DNA from: Marinobacter sediminicola
Lineage (GTDB): Bacteria; Pseudomonadota; Gammaproteobacteria; Pseudomonadales; Oleiphilaceae
Assembly (NCBI RefSeq): GCF_031157525.1
Contig: NZ_JAVIXR010000012.1
Location: 56,159-120,158, forward strand
Reading direction: 5' to 3'
Length of the DNA: 64,000 bases
The position numbers and the translations under genes are program-made. The notes under the pieces were generated by a model. The model searched no databases, was not told the DNA's origin, and saw only the letters and a program-made list of their open reading frames with translations. This document shows positions 56,558 through 64,000 of this stretch, in pieces (the first letter of the stretch is position 1; each line of letters opens with the position of its first letter).

Positions 56558-56905
56558 TCAACCAGAAGCGTCAACACTCTGTAACTGAATAACACCACCG
56601 TTCAGCGCTGAACTCATGATTGCTGAAACCAAAATGAATGGAACCGCCACGAAATAAGTAGGGAATCCGGCATCACCAAATATATTGATCAGCGCTACCA
56701 CGCCAACCGTTGCCGCCCCAATGGTTAGTATTAAAACCGATACTTTTGCTTTTAGCTCTGATTCGGCATCCGCATTAATCTTTACCAGTACCCCACACTG
56801 GGAACACTCAACAGGCTCAGATTTCCCAAGCATTTCCATCTGATCTGCAGCAAGTTGATTCCTACCATCGCAGGCTGTGCATGTCGCTTCTACACAATCA
56901 CTCAT
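56558..56905 (-). CDS. Zinc-ribbon two-TM small protein, copy 1
   Basis: 115 aa from the ATG at 56905 (GGTGA upstream). Two CxxC knuckles (Cys9/Cys12 and Cys34/Cys37) form a zinc ribbon, followed by two TM helices (about 54-75 and 82-100) and a short tail. About 91% identical to copy 2 (10 differences in 115). The gene follows its 357-aa partner by 158 nt. Family not recognised; as cargo of a T6SS effector locus it is a candidate immunity or membrane accessory protein. Confidence 0.75.
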   Translation of the reverse strand: MSDCVEATCTACDGRNQLAADQMEMLGKSEPVECSQCGVLVKINADAESELKAKVSVLILTIGAATVGVVALINIFGDAGFPTYFVAVPFILVSAIMSSALNGGVIQLQSVDASG

Positions 56906-57063
56906 TTTCACCATCCCTGGAGTTGAATTAATTTTTAATCTTTGTCTACTGTATTGATTCGTGTGTCGCCGCTGAGCCCCTCTGCCTACCAAGCTTCCCA
57001 GGCTCTGCGCCTGCCTCGGTTAGCTTCCTGGCCGCAAGGTCAGGCCATTAAGGGCTTTTTGTC

Positions 57064-58137
57064 TCAAATTGGCCAAGAGCCATCAGGGCGCTTCTGGCGA
57101 TATTCTTCCATGGAGACCCTGCCCAATTGAGGCGTGAGCTTGCACCTGCGCTTGCTCCAAGGATACTCGGTTTGTCGCTTCAGCCACTCAACCCCTTCGC
57201 CCTTTTTCCAAGCATCTATATCCAGGTCACGCCAGAAGCGGGGGTTGCGGCCGGTTTGCTTATCATGTTCCGCAGTGACCGGATCCAGGTGCCGGAAGGG
57301 TTCCAACCTAGGTACATCGGGCAGAGGCCGGGATACATCCATATAGGTCTGGAGCACATCCCAGAGTGCCAGCACCTCAGACTTGCTGGATTCGATGGAG
57401 CTGAAGGCGGTGTTGTGGAAGGATTTTTGAGTATAACGATGCAGAAAAATGAGCCGATAAAACACTCCACTTTGCTGGATCACTCGATCCACGTAGGCAT
57501 CGAATTCCACGAACGGGGCCTCGAAATGCCGCCCTCCTCCCAGAGCCATGCGAACCTGGCCGGTGGTGCGGTTAAACTCGCTGCAGCCGTCCTCCAAAGT
57601 TTTATCCAGCTTTTTGTTGATGGTTTTCTCAAAGGGCTTCAGAACGAAGCCCATGCCGGTGCTCATAAGCCAGTTGGTGGTTACTGGCGTTGCCCAGATC
57701 GCAAAAGCAAACCACGAAAGCGATAATATTCCCCCGATAATTACTAAAATCTCGGAAGCAATGTTCAGGTTGTCGTTTGCCGTAATGAGCCCCCAGCCCA
57801 CAACTGCGATACCGCTGAACCACAAGAAAAAGACCCAAATCACCGGAAACAACAAAACCAAAAACTTGAGGCCCAATTTTTCATTCAGAAATCGAATCCG
57901 CTGATGGTCCCACCACCAATCTTTAGAAGTGAATTCCGGGTCGGTTTTTTCGTAATCCTGAAGCGTTTCAGCGTCTTGAATTGTACCCTGATAGGGGATA
58001 ATGCCCGCATAGCTGCCAACTGGCTGAAGCTCTTCGCCGATACGTGTGCGTTCTTTTGGCGATTTCGGAAGAGGACTAATTTCCATGGCCCGAAACGCCT
58101 TATCCGTGATGTCGGGCATCGGTTTTAGCTCGCTCAT
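57064..58137 (-). CDS. Two-TM protein of the T6SS cargo pair, copy 1
   Basis: 357 aa from the ATG at 58137; this start aligns exactly with copy 2, while a TTG at 58152 would add five residues. N-terminal cytoplasmic region (SPKERTRIGEELQPVGSYA, SKDWWWDHQRIRFLNEKLG), two hydrophobic segments (about 93-118 and 128-150), then a conserved soluble half (TNWLMSTGMGFVLKPFEK, EAPFVEFDAYVDRV, PDVPRLEPFRHLDPVT, CKLTPQLGRVSMEEYRQ). No enzymatic motif is recognised. Role as immunity or effector-associated protein is inferred from position. Confidence 0.75.
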   Translation of the reverse strand: MSELKPMPDITDKAFRAMEISPLPKSPKERTRIGEELQPVGSYAGIIPYQGTIQDAETLQDYEKTDPEFTSKDWWWDHQRIRFLNEKLGLKFLVLLFPVIWVFFLWFSGIAVVGWGLITANDNLNIASEILVIIGGILSLSWFAFAIWATPVTTNWLMSTGMGFVLKPFEKTINKKLDKTLEDGCSEFNRTTGQVRMALGGGRHFEAPFVEFDAYVDRVIQQSGVFYRLIFLHRYTQKSFHNTAFSSIESSKSEVLALWDVLQTYMDVSRPLPDVPRLEPFRHLDPVTAEHDKQTGRNPRFWRDLDIDAWKKGEGVEWLKRQTEYPWSKRRCKLTPQLGRVSMEEYRQKRPDGSWPI

Positions 58138-58202
58138 ACCGGTGTTTTTCAAGATAGATCGCCCTGACTAGCCTTCCTTGCCTGGAAGCGCTTCCATACC
58201 CA

Positions 58203-58550
58203 TCAACCAGAAGCGTCAACACTCTGTAACTGAACAGCACCACCGCTCAGTGCTGAACTCATGATTGCAGAAATCAAAATAAATGGAATCGCCACGAAAT
58301 AAGTAGGGAATCCGGCATCACCAAACATATTGATCAGCGCTACCACACCAACCGTTGCCGCCCCAATGGTGAGTATTAAAACCGATACTTTTGCTTTTAG
58401 CTCTGATTCGGCATCCACTTTAATCTTGACCAGTACCCCACACTGGGAACATTCAACAGGCTCGGATTTCCCAAGCAATTCCATCTGATCTGCCGTAAGT
58501 TGATTCCTACCATCGCAGGCTGTGCATGTCGCTTCTACACAATCACTCAT
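58203..58550 (-). CDS. Zinc-ribbon two-TM small protein, copy 2
   Basis: 115 aa from the ATG at 58550. Cys9/Cys12 and Cys34/Cys37 are conserved with copy 1, as are both TM helices. Nearly all differences are conservative (Ile/Val, Met/Leu). Follows its 357-aa partner by 160 nt. Same uncertain role as copy 1. Confidence 0.75.
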   Translation of the reverse strand: MSDCVEATCTACDGRNQLTADQMELLGKSEPVECSQCGVLVKIKVDAESELKAKVSVLILTIGAATVGVVALINMFGDAGFPTYFVAIPFILISAIMSSALSGGAVQLQSVDASG

Positions 58551-58710
58551 TTTCACCATCCCTGGAGTTGAATTATTTTTTAATCTTTGTCTACTGTATT
58601 GATTCGTGTGTCACCGCTGAGCCCCCTCTGCCTGGCAAGCCTCTCAGGCTCTGCGCCTGCCTTGGTTAGCTTCCTGGCCGCAATGTCAGGCCACTAAGGG
58701 GCTCTTTGTC

Positions 58711-59784
58711 TCAAATTGGCCAAGAGCCCGCTGGGCGATTCTGGCGATATTCTTCCATCGAAATTCTGCCCAGTTGGGGTGTCAGTTTGCACACCCTACT
58801 ATCCCACGGATACTCTCGTTGGCGCCTAAGCACCTCCTGTCCCTCACCGGTTTTCCATTCCTCCAGGTTCAAGTCACGCCAGTAGCGGGGTTTGCGGCCA
58901 ATATCTTCGTCATATTTGCGAGTCACTGGGTCCAGGTGGCGGAAAGGCTCCAAGCGAGGGACATCCGGCAGAGGCTGAGACACGTCCATGTAGCGTTGAA
59001 GCATGTCCCACAGCGCGTAAACTTCGGTTTTCCGGGCTTCAATGCCGCTGAACCAGAGCTTATTGAAGGTCTTCTGGGTATAGCGATGCACGAACATCAA
59101 CCGGTAGAAAATACCACCCTGCTGGACGACTCTCTCAACATAGGCATCAAACTCTACGAAGGGCGCTTCGAAAAAGCGTTTTCGCCCAAGGGCAAACCGG
59201 ATCTGGCCTGTTTGCCGGTTGAACTCGCTGCAGCCGTCTTCGAACACCTGATCCAGTTTTTTGTTGATGCCTTTTTCAAAGGGCCTCATAACAAAGCCGA
59301 TACCGGTGCTCATGAGCCAGTTGGTGGTGGGGGGGATGATCCACAATGAAAAAAACAGCCATCCTGGCCCAAGAACACATAGCAGCAACACAAGAAGAAG
59401 AGCAGGAAGCTCATATGTTTCAGCCAGTTGCACCCAGCCCCAGACAATAGCGGCTCCGCCGCCAATTATTAGCGTAAAAACCCACGTGAAGGGTAGTAGC
59501 AAGAGAAGAAACTTGAACCCAAGCTTCTCATTTAAAAAACGAATTTTCTGATGATCCCACCACCAGTCTTTACTCTTAAACTCAGGATCCGTCTGTTCGT
59601 TCGTTTGCAGCGCATCCACATCTTCAATAATCCGATAATAAGGGTCGGCATCGGCGTAGGTACCTAGCGGCTGTAATTCATCACCAAAGCGACTACGTTC
59701 TCTTGGGCTCTCCGGAAGTGCGCTAATGGTGCTACCCCTATAAACAGTCGCGGTAAAAATCGACGCCTCCTTCTTGTTACTCAC
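58711..59784 (-). CDS. Two-TM protein of the T6SS cargo pair, copy 2
   Basis: 357 aa starting at GTG (59784), which overlaps the effector stop (GTGA), so it is translationally coupled to the effector. Same plan as copy 1: cytoplasmic start with SKDWWWDHQKIRFLNEKLG, two TM segments (about 93-120, 127-150) and a conserved soluble half with EAPFVEFDAYVERV and PDVPRLEPFRHLDPVT. Roughly 60% identical to copy 1 overall, higher in the C-terminal half. Direct coupling to the effector supports an immunity or adaptor role. Confidence 0.75.
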   Translation of the reverse strand: MSNKKEASIFTATVYRGSTISALPESPRERSRFGDELQPLGTYADADPYYRIIEDVDALQTNEQTDPEFKSKDWWWDHQKIRFLNEKLGFKFLLLLLPFTWVFTLIIGGGAAIVWGWVQLAETYELPALLLVLLLCVLGPGWLFFSLWIIPPTTNWLMSTGIGFVMRPFEKGINKKLDQVFEDGCSEFNRQTGQIRFALGRKRFFEAPFVEFDAYVERVVQQGGIFYRLMFVHRYTQKTFNKLWFSGIEARKTEVYALWDMLQRYMDVSQPLPDVPRLEPFRHLDPVTRKYDEDIGRKPRYWRDLNLEEWKTGEGQEVLRRQREYPWDSRVCKLTPQLGRISMEEYRQNRPAGSWPI

Positions 59785-62700
59785 ACAAACACCTCAGTAA
59801 AGAACCAGTAAGGAGACTCGGGTTGCGAATACGGATTCAAAAGCGACCTGCTTTTCAGTGGCGGTGTTCCATGACGCTTTCTATTAAAAGCCTCATAGTT
59901 CTCATGGACAGGTGCCGGGAACACGAGTGGTCCCAACTCGGTATCTACTACCGCTTGCAACCCGACTCTCACACTGGTGGTAATCGACTGGCTATATCCA
60001 AAACGGCTGTAGTCACTTTCTGGTATTTCTCGTTTTACCAAAAACCGAACCGCCGACTGATGGGGAAGCGACTGCCTTCCGGTAATTTTGCGCAACAAAG
60101 TGGTACTCAGTACCTGATCTGTCTCGACCTTACCGGCGCTTGAGGAAGCCATTGAAGACGAGAGATAAGCAACTTCCTGCACCACAAGGCTGAATGGGTT
60201 GGGCAGCGCCTCTGAAAGGGATTTACTTGTGATTTTCAGTCTGCTGATTAAAGGTGTCTGCAGAGTAATAACATAATCATCAGGCGCCGGTTGCTCGCCA
60301 GAGTGAGTCAAGTCCGGATCAGGGTCAATATCAGCATACTGTTGTGCTGTTACCCGAATAGGCGTTAACAGCGACAGCAATTGGCTATAGTAGGCTTTCT
60401 CCTCAATTCCGCTCGAGGCCTCGGTGGGATAAATGCCAAAAGGGCCAAGTTTCAGTAGCTTCTCAAACGGGTCATCTGCCGTATTCCCCGCATACAATCC
60501 ACCTCCTACTACCATTCCCATTCCTAATACTGCCCAGCCCCACCCAGGAATACCCAGAACTCCTGCAAGTAGAGGATTCATCATAAATATCATCCCGCCA
60601 GTCATTGCCAAGGCGTGTCCTGCCGCCGCATCAAAGTCCTTGTTGGCAAGGCTGATTCTCCACTCCCAAAAACTAAGCCCGGCGCCAACTCCTGCTCCAA
60701 TGAAGCTGACAAGACCAACGGTTCGTAATAAAGTCTGTGCACCAACCGTTTGCAATCGTTTTCCGATCAGCCACACGTTCTTCATATCGAAAAGTGGCCT
60801 CGTGGCCAACCTATATACTCTACTGGTACTACCCGCCTGCTCGCCTAACACTTGGCTAAGCTTTAGCGATGCAGCAGTTAAGTCAGCCATAGCCCCCAGT
60901 GTTTTGCTTGCGGCCAATGACAAATTGCCATCGGCTGCCTGTAAGACTCGAAGAACGTTATTGGTCTCCAGGAAAACATTAAACGCTGCCAAAACCACTA
61001 ACCCTCGAGACACCGTCGGTCCATCCACCACCTTGCCAACCCGTTTGGCAAAATCGACTTTAGTCAGGCTCAGTTTTTGAGCTTCCGGATGGCCATCCGG
61101 GACAAAAAACACTGTTATTCCACCTGCAGTTTTATGAATTGCCTCTTCTAACGCGTTGGCTGCTCGAGATGGACTGGTTGAAGCCATCAGTTCACCGGAG
61201 TCGTCGAGCAGATCTGCAGTCAGATAGTCTTTTGCCCTGGTAAGCACCTCAGTGCGGTCAATTTTCGACAATCCCCGATTAACACCATTGCCGTATACAC
61301 CAAGGATAGAGCCCTTCATGCGGGCACCAGCTCGATCCATCAAATCAATGCCATTCAGGTTAGGGTCCGTTAAAACAAAGTTAGAAGAGGCCGCCTGCAT
61401 AACGCGCTGAATGCCGATCTGCTTAATTGCGTCTTCTTCAATCAGTCGTTTACACACCGTCAGTATCGCCGAACTCCACTCATCCAGCGCGCCTGAAACA
61501 AGTGCTCCAACCTTGCCAGCGCCAGAGACATTTTCTGCCGCCTCTCCTTCTTCACTTTGTTTTTCCTTCAATTGCTTTTCAAGAAAAATCAAAGACTGTA
61601 GATTCAACTTGCTCAGCACACTCTCATCAATATCCGTTTGATCTTGCACCAGTCTCTTCAGTCGCTCCAACTGTAAAGATTGCTCCGGTGCCCACTTAGC
61701 CAGTAGGTCGCTATCCACAAGCCAGCGTTTTAAAGCCCCAAACAACGCAAAGTTTCCGGCAACCCCCTGGGCTTTCAGAACACCGGGGATCTGCTGTAAC
61801 AAGTTGAGCTTATCAGCAATTAAAAGGTAAGCTTCAGAGATAGCTCCGTCATTACGGTTTCGGTAGTCCTCCCACACTGAAAGCAGCTCACGCCCGCTCA
61901 TAAGGCTTTTTAGCTGTGCTACATGCCGTTCTATAACAGCAATCGCATGGTTCTTTTCGCCTGCGTCGAGCATCTCGTCCAACTTCGTCAGGTCAATAGC
62001 CTCGGCGTATTTCGCCAGTGAACTCTTGCCACCTTTTAGTGTTGGATCAAAAACTGCCTGGCGAATTAACATTGCCGAATGGGACATGGGGTTCTGTTGT
62101 ATTGTCGCGTCCACCGCATCCAGGTAATACAGTGCCAAATGCAGTTGGGTCAGCGAATGGCGTAGTTTGAACAGCGGATCCGGGATACTCACACACACCA
62201 ACCCTTCCTGCCGCCGCTGATCAGCCAGCAGGTCACCTCCAGGAGGGCAGCTTATGTCTATATCCAGAGGTGTTGTGTCGTGGGGCTTCTGGCGGTTCGA
62301 TGTCTCATCCGCAGCCGAGCTTTCTGGTTGACTAAGCGCATCTGACTTCTCTTGCTTATTCAGACGCTTACCTAATCGCACGCAAAGTTCCTGCTCGTCA
62401 GGGCCTTCGAATTCCGACACGAAGTCAAGAGGGTTTTCCAGCATCAACTCTATACCGAGGTCCCGCGCTCTCAGCTTAGCAACATGCTTAATACCCGCTG
62501 CGGAGAACCCGGTAGCAAACGTAAGAGTATCAACGTTAGCGGCAGCCCAAGCGTGTCCGATGCCGGTGGTTCTTACCTCCCTTGCGCTGCCGTCCTGTTC
62601 AAGGTTATGTATGTAACCCCAATCCCATTGCACCTCGCTGTAAGCCATACGAAACTGGTGCATGACTCCCACTCCCTGAAGGAATACCGGCACCAGAACA

Positions 62701-63152
62701 TCTGCTATCCACTTTCCTACACCAGGCCGCGTGCTGTTATCGGAGCTATCCACACCGTTATACTCTGCGCGAGCACGGCGCAGATCGATGTCGCTCATAT
62801 AACCAGCTTCATTGATTACAAGCTCACGCCATAACGTATCATTGCGAAAAATATAGAGATAACCTGGACGGAGCAGCGCGACACCTTTACCTCGGTAGAC
62901 ACGTGTTCTGCCACTTAATGGGAAATTGTTAGCTACTTCCGCTAACGGTTTGACCCGCAGCAGCGTGTTTTCCTGAAACTCGTGTTGCTCAATATTTGAG
63001 CGAGCGTTTTTTAACAGAGGGATTGAGAGTGTGCCCCCGTCCAGCCGGGGAATTGATAACACCAAATCACCAGGGTTGTTATCATCATATTCAGCGCGCC
63101 GTCGAATTGCTTTTTCCCGGTTTTCATCGGCAAACGTAACTGAGCTGCTCAT
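59781..63152 (-). CDS. VasX-like T6SS effector (BTH_I2691-type family)
   Basis: 1123 aa. The N-terminal about 230 residues resemble the VasX/BTH_I2691 N-terminal region ([37 protein letters not shown]). A long helical middle follows. Residues about 808-887 hold clustered hydrophobic segments ([36 protein letters not shown]), as in colicin-like pore-forming toxins. The C-terminus is soluble. Its ATG overlaps the vgrG stop (ATGA), so it is loaded by that VgrG. Membrane-damaging antibacterial action is inferred from the family. Confidence 0.75.
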   Translation of the reverse strand: MSSSVTFADENREKAIRRRAEYDDNNPGDLVLSIPRLDGGTLSIPLLKNARSNIEQHEFQENTLLRVKPLAEVANNFPLSGRTRVYRGKGVALLRPGYLYIFRNDTLWRELVINEAGYMSDIDLRRARAEYNGVDSSDNSTRPGVGKWIADVLVPVFLQGVGVMHQFRMAYSEVQWDWGYIHNLEQDGSAREVRTTGIGHAWAAANVDTLTFATGFSAAGIKHVAKLRARDLGIELMLENPLDFVSEFEGPDEQELCVRLGKRLNKQEKSDALSQPESSAADETSNRQKPHDTTPLDIDISCPPGGDLLADQRRQEGLVCVSIPDPLFKLRHSLTQLHLALYYLDAVDATIQQNPMSHSAMLIRQAVFDPTLKGGKSSLAKYAEAIDLTKLDEMLDAGEKNHAIAVIERHVAQLKSLMSGRELLSVWEDYRNRNDGAISEAYLLIADKLNLLQQIPGVLKAQGVAGNFALFGALKRWLVDSDLLAKWAPEQSLQLERLKRLVQDQTDIDESVLSKLNLQSLIFLEKQLKEKQSEEGEAAENVSGAGKVGALVSGALDEWSSAILTVCKRLIEEDAIKQIGIQRVMQAASSNFVLTDPNLNGIDLMDRAGARMKGSILGVYGNGVNRGLSKIDRTEVLTRAKDYLTADLLDDSGELMASTSPSRAANALEEAIHKTAGGITVFFVPDGHPEAQKLSLTKVDFAKRVGKVVDGPTVSRGLVVLAAFNVFLETNNVLRVLQAADGNLSLAASKTLGAMADLTAASLKLSQVLGEQAGSTSRVYRLATRPLFDMKNVWLIGKRLQTVGAQTLLRTVGLVSFIGAGVGAGLSFWEWRISLANKDFDAAAGHALAMTGGMIFMMNPLLAGVLGIPGWGWAVLGMGMVVGGGLYAGNTADDPFEKLLKLGPFGIYPTEASSGIEEKAYYSQLLSLLTPIRVTAQQYADIDPDPDLTHSGEQPAPDDYVITLQTPLISRLKITSKSLSEALPNPFSLVVQEVAYLSSSMASSSAGKVETDQVLSTTLLRKITGRQSLPHQSAVRFLVKREIPESDYSRFGYSQSITTSVRVGLQAVVDTELGPLVFPAPVHENYEAFNRKRHGTPPLKSRSLLNPYSQPESPYWFFTEVFV

Positions 63153-64000
63153 TTTGTTTCCTCCCCGGCGGAATCATCTGAGACCACGATCACGTCTTGC
63201 TCAAGATCTCCACCAATAATCTCCACAATCAATTCGCGGCGCCTTGGTTCACGCTCAATATTGGATGGATGCACGCTATCTCGCGGCCCAACTTTCGCAA
63301 GTTCGTCGCATTCAGTTTTATCTGGTTTTTTACCTAGTAAATTGTTGGGCACTCCCGGCATCACAACACCCTGCCCACTCCCACTCCCCGGCGCCCCACC
63401 AGAATTAATCTTGATCCCCGGCCCGCTCAGGGTTACTCCACTGGGATCCAGCTTAATAAAGCTACCGCCGCCAGAAATGGTGATTTCGGCACCGGCATCC
63501 AAAACCACTTTGGCACCGGCTTTATGGTGAACTTCAGTCCCGGCTTCGCACAGCGTCGCGCTGCCGGATTTCTGGTGCAGGGTGCCGCCGATGGTCTGGC
63601 TGCAGTCGGTTCCGATGGTTTGGCGCTTTTCGCCGTCCACGGTTAAGTGGTCGTTGCTCTTTGTGTGGCTAAAGCGATCATTCTCGACGGTCAGGTGGCT
63701 GTCATTCTTGATGACTTCGGTGCGGTTGTTTTCGGTGAGAAGATCCAGATCTTTCTGAGCATGGATGTAAATTTGCTCTTTATCCGCCTCATCCTCAAAC
63801 CGCAGTTCGTTACTGCCTTCACCCTTGTGGGTCTGGGTTTTCAGGGTGGTGCGGGTTTTGTGTTCCGGCAGCGCGTAGGGCGGTGTGTTGGTGGCGTGGT
63901 AGGTTCGGCCAGTGATGATGGGCTGATCCGGGTCGCCATCGAGGAAGGAGACGATCACTTCGTTGCCGATTCTGGGCAGGGCCATGAAGCCATACTGGCC
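63149..64000 (-). CDS. vgrG: Type VI secretion tip protein VgrG (3' part)
   Basis: 283 residues are visible; the 5' part lies beyond 64000. The OB-fold end is clear ([20 protein letters not shown], then [16 protein letters not shown]), followed by the gp5-like needle repeats ([53 protein letters not shown]). An extra C-terminal extension of about 85 residues, Gly/Pro- then charge-rich (ends [12 protein letters not shown]), is probably the cargo-binding adaptor for the effector encoded next. It is coupled to that gene by ATGA. Confidence 0.93.
   Translation of the reverse strand, partial: GQYGFMALPRIGNEVIVSFLDGDPDQPIITGRTYHATNTPPYALPEHKTRTTLKTQTHKGEGSNELRFEDEADKEQIYIHAQKDLDLLTENNRTEVIKNDSHLTVENDRFSHTKSNDHLTVDGEKRQTIGTDCSQTIGGTLHQKSGSATLCEAGTEVHHKAGAKVVLDAGAEITISGGGSFIKLDPSGVTLSGPGIKINSGGAPGSGSGQGVVMPGVPNNLLGKKPDKTECDELAKVGPRDSVHPSNIEREPRRRELIVEIIGGDLEQDVIVVSDDSAGEETK

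Larger units (their letters stand above)
56551..58137 (-). repeat. Tandem paralogous unit, copy 1 (357-aa + 115-aa genes)
   Basis: It matches copy 2 (58195-59784) gene for gene and spacer for spacer, with an offset of 1645-1647 nt. The 115-aa gene, the 158-nt spacer and the 3' part of the 357-aa gene are most alike; the 5' and TM parts of the large gene are more diverged. It begins at the shared ATACCCATCAACC after the small gene. Confidence 0.9.
58195..59784 (-). repeat. Tandem paralogous unit, copy 2 (357-aa + 115-aa genes)
   Basis: Partner of copy 1 (56551-58137). Both large genes encode exactly 357 aa, both small genes 115 aa, and the spacers (158 and 160 nt) agree at about nine positions in ten. 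This copy is adjacent to the effector gene, overlapping its stop. Confidence 0.9.

Overview
The window looks like a chromosomal segment of a marine gammaproteobacterium, most like Marinobacter. Evidence for this is the moderate GC content, a typical gammaproteobacterial block running divergently from rpsB and map, an initiator tRNA-fMet, and Marinobacter-like proteins throughout. This assignment comes from protein resemblance and gene order; no database search was run.

Layout. 1-4.4 kb (+): the tail of an OmpR-type response regulator, a LysM/FecR-domain secreted protein and a CHASE2 sensor histidine kinase, forming one signalling unit. 4.4-6.4 kb (-): a small lipoprotein and a secreted beta-propeller protein. 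6.5-13.0 kb (-): a four-gene SMC/condensin operon (MukB-like ATPase, MukE-like, MukF-like, Toprim nuclease subunit) that fits a Wadjet/MksBEFG anti-plasmid system with the ATPase gene first. 13.1-17.1 kb: a WrbA, pirin, quinone-oxidoreductase and DoxX redox/electrophile cluster (-), divergent from a LysR regulator (+), with a perfect 19-bp palindrome between them. 17.1-22.3 kb: a KefB/C-type antiporter, a sterol-desaturase-like enzyme, an MBL-fold protein and a divergent AraC regulator. 22.5-27.4 kb (+): a glycerophosphodiesterase lipoprotein and a phnD-phnC-phnE-phnE importer, i.e. phosphorus acquisition. An initiator tRNA follows.

27.6-42.3 kb (-) is the conserved essential operon rpsB-tsf-pyrH-frr-uppS-cdsA-dxr-rseP-bamA-skp-lpxD-fabZ-lpxA-lpxB-rnhB, joining translation, isoprenoid carrier, phospholipid, outer-membrane assembly and lipid A synthesis. 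dnaE, which usually follows rnhB, is missing. 42.5-49.7 kb (+) holds map-glnD-dapC-arsC-like-dapD-dapE (nitrogen sensing and lysine/diaminopimelate synthesis). 49.7-56.2 kb is mixed: slyX, a membrane-anchored cold-shock-domain protein, a Clp-N/ATPase gene overlapping a small unknown gene by 113 nt, a glyoxalase, a DUF1853 protein, and an MFS-acyltransferase fusion.

56.2-64 kb (-) is a type VI secretion cargo cassette: the 3' end of a vgrG, a 1123-aa VasX-like effector, and then two tandem copies of a gene pair (357-aa two-TM protein plus 115-aa zinc-ribbon membrane protein), ending in a small frameshifted gene. The gene pairs are good candidates for immunity or accessory functions. The two most interesting systems are the permuted Wadjet-like operon and this duplicated T6SS cassette.
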